Positions 60,837 to 64,000 of a stretch of 64,000 nt of DNA are shown piece after piece. Positions within the stretch are counted from its first letter, which is position 1; the number at the start of each line of letters is the position of its first letter. The notes under the pieces are model-generated. The model had not been told where the DNA came from. It was given only the letters and a program-made list of their open reading frames with translations, and made no database searches. Source of the stretch: Paenibacillus sp. UNC451MF (GTDB lineage Bacteria; Bacillota; Bacilli; Paenibacillales; NBRC-103111); contig NZ_KK366024.1 in the NCBI RefSeq assembly GCF_000686845.1, positions 27,261 through 91,260 of the forward strand. Reading direction: 5' to 3'. Made by a program: the position numbers and the translations under genes.

Positions 60837-61658
60837 ATGACACTAGCGGAAAACAATCCCTATACCGTTGAGAAAGGGATACTGTATCTTGGACCGGACA
60901 GGAAGGAGCAGCTGGATGTATATTCCCCTGCTTTGACTGATGAAGAGCTCTTGCCCTGTATTATCATTTTTCATACTGACGGGAGGGGCGGCAGGCGATG
61001 CAGGAATAATAAGGCTGACATTGCTATGAATTTAGTAGCAAACGGGTACATTGCTATTCTTGCTGAAACGGCAGTCGCTCTTCACAGCGTCGCTAATTGG
61101 AATGAAAGTTTGGTCGTACCCGGATGGCCGAACAATTTATATGATTGCAAGACGGCAGTACGATATGCCAAGAAATTGGCGAGAACGTATCGTATCGATC
61201 CGGAAAGAATCGGTATCATTGGAGGACATCTGGCGCTGTTGGCAGCATTTACAGCTAAGCATCCAGTCATGAACCAGGGAGGATTATACCAAGAATATTC
61301 CTCCGAAGTACAATGTGTCGTTGATCTGTATGGTGTTGCGGATCTGCTTTCTTGGACGGGGCAAGGCTTTGAAGGAGTACCTCTTGCTTCTGCTTCATCC
61401 GAGCAAACATTGCTGTGGGAAGCTGCTGGAAGACAAAGCGACGATGTGCCTCCTATGCTTATTGTTCATGGAGCCCAGGAGAGTGAAACGGATATTGAAT
61501 TATCCTTTAACTTTATTGAACAGCTTAAAGAGTCGAGCTTGGCGAGACAATTCGTAGCAGCGGGAAGCAGCGTAGGTAATGATATGGGGAAGAATATTGT
61601 AGATTTGAGACCTATTATTTTGCAATTTCTCAATAGCTTCCTTAAAAAATCTGACTGA
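60837..61658 (+). CDS. alpha/beta-hydrolase-fold protein with degenerate active site
   Basis: 273 residues with ribosome site GATGGAGG. The overall layout follows the BD-FAE/dienelactone-hydrolase type: strand PCIIIFH, NNLYDCKTAVRYAKKLA, RIDPERIGIIGG, VVDLYGVADLL and PPMLIVHG. But three key places are abnormal. The nucleophile elbow, usually GGSAGGHLA, reads GGHLA (residues 129-133), so the serine is missing. The oxyanion HGGGW is HTDGRGG. The HGxxD acid reads HGAQESE and the GxGHGF histidine site reads AAGSSVG. No frameshift or stop is present, so the protein is made but is probably not a hydrolase. Confidence 0.75.
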   Translation: MTLAENNPYTVEKGILYLGPDRKEQLDVYSPALTDEELLPCIIIFHTDGRGGRRCRNNKADIAMNLVANGYIAILAETAVALHSVANWNESLVVPGWPNNLYDCKTAVRYAKKLARTYRIDPERIGIIGGHLALLAAFTAKHPVMNQGGLYQEYSSEVQCVVDLYGVADLLSWTGQGFEGVPLASASSEQTLLWEAAGRQSDDVPPMLIVHGAQESETDIELSFNFIEQLKESSLARQFVAAGSSVGNDMGKNIVDLRPIILQFLNSFLKKSD

Positions 61659-61693
61659 TTCCTTGATGAGGATGGATCAATATGGCGGTCAAC

Positions 61694-61722
61694 TTTACAA
61701 ACCGTTAGTCGGTTTGTATAAT
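61694..61722 (+). promoter_or_regulatory. promoter with TetR-type operator in the spacer
   Basis: TTTACA (61694-61699) and TATAAT (61717-61722) are 17 bp apart. The palindrome ACAAACCG-5 bases-CGGTTTGT (61697-61717) fills the spacer, 51 bases before the TetR gene. This arrangement predicts autorepression. Confidence 0.8.
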
Positions 61723-61772
61723 GGGAAGAAAAGTTCATATGACCGCTATATGAATCCTATTCGGAGGAGCTT

Positions 61773-62366
61773 ATGAAACGTGAATTAAAACGGCAGCAGA
61801 CACAGCAGCTTCTGTTGGATACAACCAAGGAACTTATTCTGGAAAAAGGGTGTACAAAAACAACCTTTAGCGACATTATGGAACGCTCCGGACTATCCAA
61901 GGGAGCCATTTTTCATTATGTGAAAAGCAAGGATGAGTTGTTGGCTATGGTGCTGCAGCAGGGACTCGAGGAGACGAATAGCCGTTTCTTCGAGGAGGTT
62001 GTCCATTCGAATTATGAAATAACAGGGCCGCTTAGCCAGATTATAAACGTACTTCCCGCGCTGGAGAATTCGCAGGATATTACGAATCAGGTGTTCATGT
62101 ATTTACTAGGAAAGAGCGATGAGTCGGCCACCTTGGAGATTCAGCGCTTTTATGAGCTTATGCTGGAAATGTCGAAGAAATGGATTCTTGCCGGACAGGA
62201 GCATGGAGTCATACCATTGACAGTGGATGCGGACAAGACAGCGGACTTATTTGTCTTACTGTCATTCGGGTTCCGCATGCGAGGTTTTGTCTCATCGGAT
62301 GCGAAGTCCTTTGAAGCCTCCGATTTTTCAAGCATGATGATGAAGCTGCTTCAGCCCAAGAATTAA
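61773..62366 (+). CDS. TetR-family transcriptional repressor
   Basis: 197 residues with ribosome site TCGGAGGAG. The N-terminal helix-turn-helix is clear: TKELILEKGCTKTTFSDIMER then SGLSKGAIFHYVKSKDELLA. The C-terminal helical ligand domain (about 70-197) is of the multidrug-binding type. It lies upstream of an Fsr-type efflux gene in the same direction, but a separate promoter precedes that gene; it probably controls both. Confidence 0.92.
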   Translation: MKRELKRQQTQQLLLDTTKELILEKGCTKTTFSDIMERSGLSKGAIFHYVKSKDELLAMVLQQGLEETNSRFFEEVVHSNYEITGPLSQIINVLPALENSQDITNQVFMYLLGKSDESATLEIQRFYELMLEMSKKWILAGQEHGVIPLTVDADKTADLFVLLSFGFRMRGFVSSDAKSFEASDFSSMMMKLLQPKN

Positions 62367-62423
62367 AATAGAAGCAAGCTAGAGGGAGGGCAGGAAATTT
62401 CGCTCTATGTTTCAAAATAGTGG

Positions 62424-62451
62424 TTGACTTGCTCAGAAGCCATGCTATAAT
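62424..62451 (+). promoter_or_regulatory. putative sigma-A promoter of the efflux gene
   Basis: TTGACT (62424-62429) and TATAAT (62446-62451) with a 16-bp spacer. A small hairpin TCGCT/AGCGA (62451-62465) follows directly at the expected transcript start. The TetR operator seen at 61697 is not repeated here. Confidence 0.65.
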
Positions 62452-62518
62452 CGCTGAATAGCGAAATAGTGGAGGAGAGCTAGTCCCCAATTAGAAACAG
62501 AATGGAGAGAGATGAACC

Positions 62519-63739
62519 GTGGAGAAATCAGCTGCAACCGCAGCGCCTATGACCTCAACCGTATTTCCAATTATTTTTGCAATCAGTATCGTTCACTTAT
62601 TGAACGATTCCATGCAATCAACGATATCGGCGTTATTCCCGATATTGAAGGATACTTTGCAGCTGTCCTATACGCAGATAGGACTAATAGCCTTTGCCAT
62701 GAACATGACGGCATCACTCCTTCAGCCTGTCGTAGGTTTGTATGCAGATATACGTCCGCGACCCTATATCCTGCCAATCGGTGTTTGTTTTACGTTGGTA
62801 GGAGTCGTCACCTTAGCCTTAGCGCCTAACTTCTTAGTTATTTTGCTCTCGGTTATTGCGATGGGGGTTGGCTCTGCCGTGTTTCACCCGGAATCGTCCC
62901 GCGTCGCCTATCTGGCCGCAGGCGGGCAGAGGGGACTGGCACAGTCGATTTTTCAAGTAGGAGGTAATATCGGAAGCTCGCTTGGTCCCATCATGACAGC
63001 TCTGATCTTTGTACCTTTGGGTCAATTCGGCGTCATGTGGTTCACCATTGCTGCCGTTGCTGCTATTGCTATTCAATATTACGTAGCGGGCTGGTACAGC
63101 CGGCAGAACATACAACCGCGTCGTTCCGCCAAGGCCAAAAGCTCTGAGGGGCGGACCACCCTATTGTCTCGGAACCAGGTTATCGCAGCGATAGTGATTC
63201 TAGTATTTCTTGTATTTTCCAAGCATGTGTATATGTCGAGTATTACTAGCTTCTATTCCTTCTATCTCATACAAGATTATGGTTTAACAGTAGAACACGC
63301 ACAAATGTTCTTGTTTGCCTTCTTGGTAGCGTCGGCTGCGGGCACCTTCTTTGGAGGCCCTTTGGCAGATCGCTATGGCAGACGAAATATTATTTGGTTG
63401 TCCATACTGGGAACCGCACCGTTCTCCATCTTACTGCCATACTCCAATTTGTTCTGGTCAGGAGTTATGTGCGTATGCGCAGGCTTTGTGCTGTCTTCCG
63501 CCTTTTCTATTATAGTGGTGTACGCACAGGAGCTGCTGCCGGGGAAAGTGGGGCTTGTATCCGGGTTGTTCTTCGGTCTTGCCTTCGGACTTGGAGGACT
63601 TGGTTCCGCAGTGCTCGGCTGGATCGCAGACGCAACAAGCATTGCCTTTATTATGAAGCTATGCGCTTACTTGCCGTTGTTAGGCATTTTGGCTGTCTTA
63701 CTGCCTAAGGATGAGACTGTTCAAGGTCATTCAGCCTAA
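62519..63739 (+). CDS. MFS efflux transporter, fosmidomycin-resistance (Fsr) type
   Basis: 406 residues from GTG 62519 after TGGAGAGA. It has twelve hydrophobic segments, the Fsr-type start FAISIVHLLNDSMQSTISALFPILK, the motif A-like GLYADIRPRPYILPIG, VGSAVFHPESSRVA and FQVGGNIGSSLGPI. The middle loop carries GGPLADRYGRRNI, a second motif A. Such pumps expel fosmidomycin or other small compounds in exchange for protons. The TetR gene next to it suggests inducible expression. The native substrate is unknown. Confidence 0.9.
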   Translation: MEKSAATAAPMTSTVFPIIFAISIVHLLNDSMQSTISALFPILKDTLQLSYTQIGLIAFAMNMTASLLQPVVGLYADIRPRPYILPIGVCFTLVGVVTLALAPNFLVILLSVIAMGVGSAVFHPESSRVAYLAAGGQRGLAQSIFQVGGNIGSSLGPIMTALIFVPLGQFGVMWFTIAAVAAIAIQYYVAGWYSRQNIQPRRSAKAKSSEGRTTLLSRNQVIAAIVILVFLVFSKHVYMSSITSFYSFYLIQDYGLTVEHAQMFLFAFLVASAAGTFFGGPLADRYGRRNIIWLSILGTAPFSILLPYSNLFWSGVMCVCAGFVLSSAFSIIVVYAQELLPGKVGLVSGLFFGLAFGLGGLGSAVLGWIADATSIAFIMKLCAYLPLLGILAVLLPKDETVQGHSA

Positions 63740-63752
63740 TTGATATAATACG

Positions 63753-63793
63753 AAAGCCGCAGAGCAGGGAAATCCCTGAACTGCGGCTTTTTC
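63753..63793. terminator. bidirectional terminator
   Basis: AAAGCCGCAG (63753-63762) pairs with CTGCGGCTTT (63781-63790), with an inner CAGGGA/TCCCTG stem and a T tail, between convergent genes. Confidence 0.9.
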
Positions 63794-63807
63794 ACAATGC
63801 CTGATGT

Positions 63808-64000
63808 TTATTTTCCAAGTCTCCAGGCGAATAACTGTTCCAATTGTACATGCAATGACGGATTGTCCTTGCTCAAGGTTAATAAATAATTGTACATCCC
63901 CTGAATGATGATCTCATTCGGTTCCTCTTTCTTCAGCTCATTAATCACGGCATGAATCGACTGAATCAACGTATCCGATGTCCGTGGATCGGAGACGGTC
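63808..64000 (-). CDS. C-terminal part of an unidentified protein (runs off the edge)
   Basis: On the minus strand an open frame enters at the window edge and stops at TAA (63808-63810). The visible 63 residues contain IHAVINELKKEEPNEIIIQGM and end EQLFAWRLGK; they look soluble and helical. The start lies outside the window. No domain is recognised. Confidence 0.6.
   Translation of the reverse strand, partial: TVSDPRTSDTLIQSIHAVINELKKEEPNEIIIQGMYNYLLTLSKDNPSLHVQLEQLFAWRLGK

Overview
The window looks like ordinary chromosome from a low-GC, spore-forming Gram-positive bacterium. Paenibacillus or a close relative is my best guess, inferred from strong AGGAGG-type ribosome sites, a GlcT-type PTS antitermination module, many GH43-type sugar enzymes, numerous AraC-family regulators and a roc/put amino-acid degradation operon. 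I see no insertion sequence, prophage, CRISPR array or rRNA. One tRNA-Arg opens the window.

Layout. 1-4.1 kb: tRNA-Arg(ACG), two small proteins, an orphan multi-PAS histidine kinase and an aldo/keto reductase. 4.4-7.5 kb: an antitermination-controlled PTS operon (antiterminator, EIIA, EIICB of the N-acetylglucosamine/glucose type). 7.5-9.8 kb: fumarase and a convergent AraC regulator. 10-12.8 kb: a decayed zone with pieces of at least two carbohydrate-active genes, a 63-bp tandem-repeat gene and a perfect 21-bp inverted repeat, followed by an intact SGNH esterase. 13.6-19.6 kb: a Nudix hydrolase, a small YpbS-like gene, and an operon for ornithine aminotransferase, pyrroline-5-carboxylate dehydrogenase, proline dehydrogenase and arginase, which together convert arginine, ornithine and proline to glutamate. 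19.7-25.7 kb: nucleotidyltransferase, two ABC exporter half-units, an APH-fold kinase and a Nudix hydrolase. 26.1-31.6 kb: an alpha-type 2-oxoacid oxidoreductase subunit without its beta partner, a sulfatase, a YdeI/OmdA-like protein and an aldehyde dehydrogenase. 31.7-34.5 kb: a complete three-gene ABC importer of the TrpXYZ-like type.

34.6-53.4 kb is a plant-polysaccharide region: AraC and LacI regulators, two GH43 enzymes flanking an unknown protein, a GH43/GH32-fold protein, a split UxaA-type dehydratase, a DUF5060/DUF4038 glycosidase, a sialidase-fold enzyme, and three related lipoprotein solute-binding proteins with no permease genes in the window. A perfect cre match and an inverted repeat precede the glycosidase.

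53.5-64 kb: lipoate ligase, a second Nudix/APH-kinase pair, an unusual short ORF with a hairpin over its ribosome site, an AraC regulator, an NAD-salvage operon (NrtR-like regulator, nicotinamidase, nicotinate phosphoribosyltransferase), a Crh-like HPr paralogue lacking the phosphorylatable histidine, an alpha/beta-hydrolase whose catalytic residues all appear lost, and a TetR regulator with an Fsr-type efflux pump. A partial gene runs off the right edge.

I did not find a convincing wholly new system. The best leads are the Crh-like protein with cre-like sites, the apparently dead hydrolase beside it, the permease-less binding proteins, the unknown protein between the GH43 genes, and the hairpin-masked short ORF.
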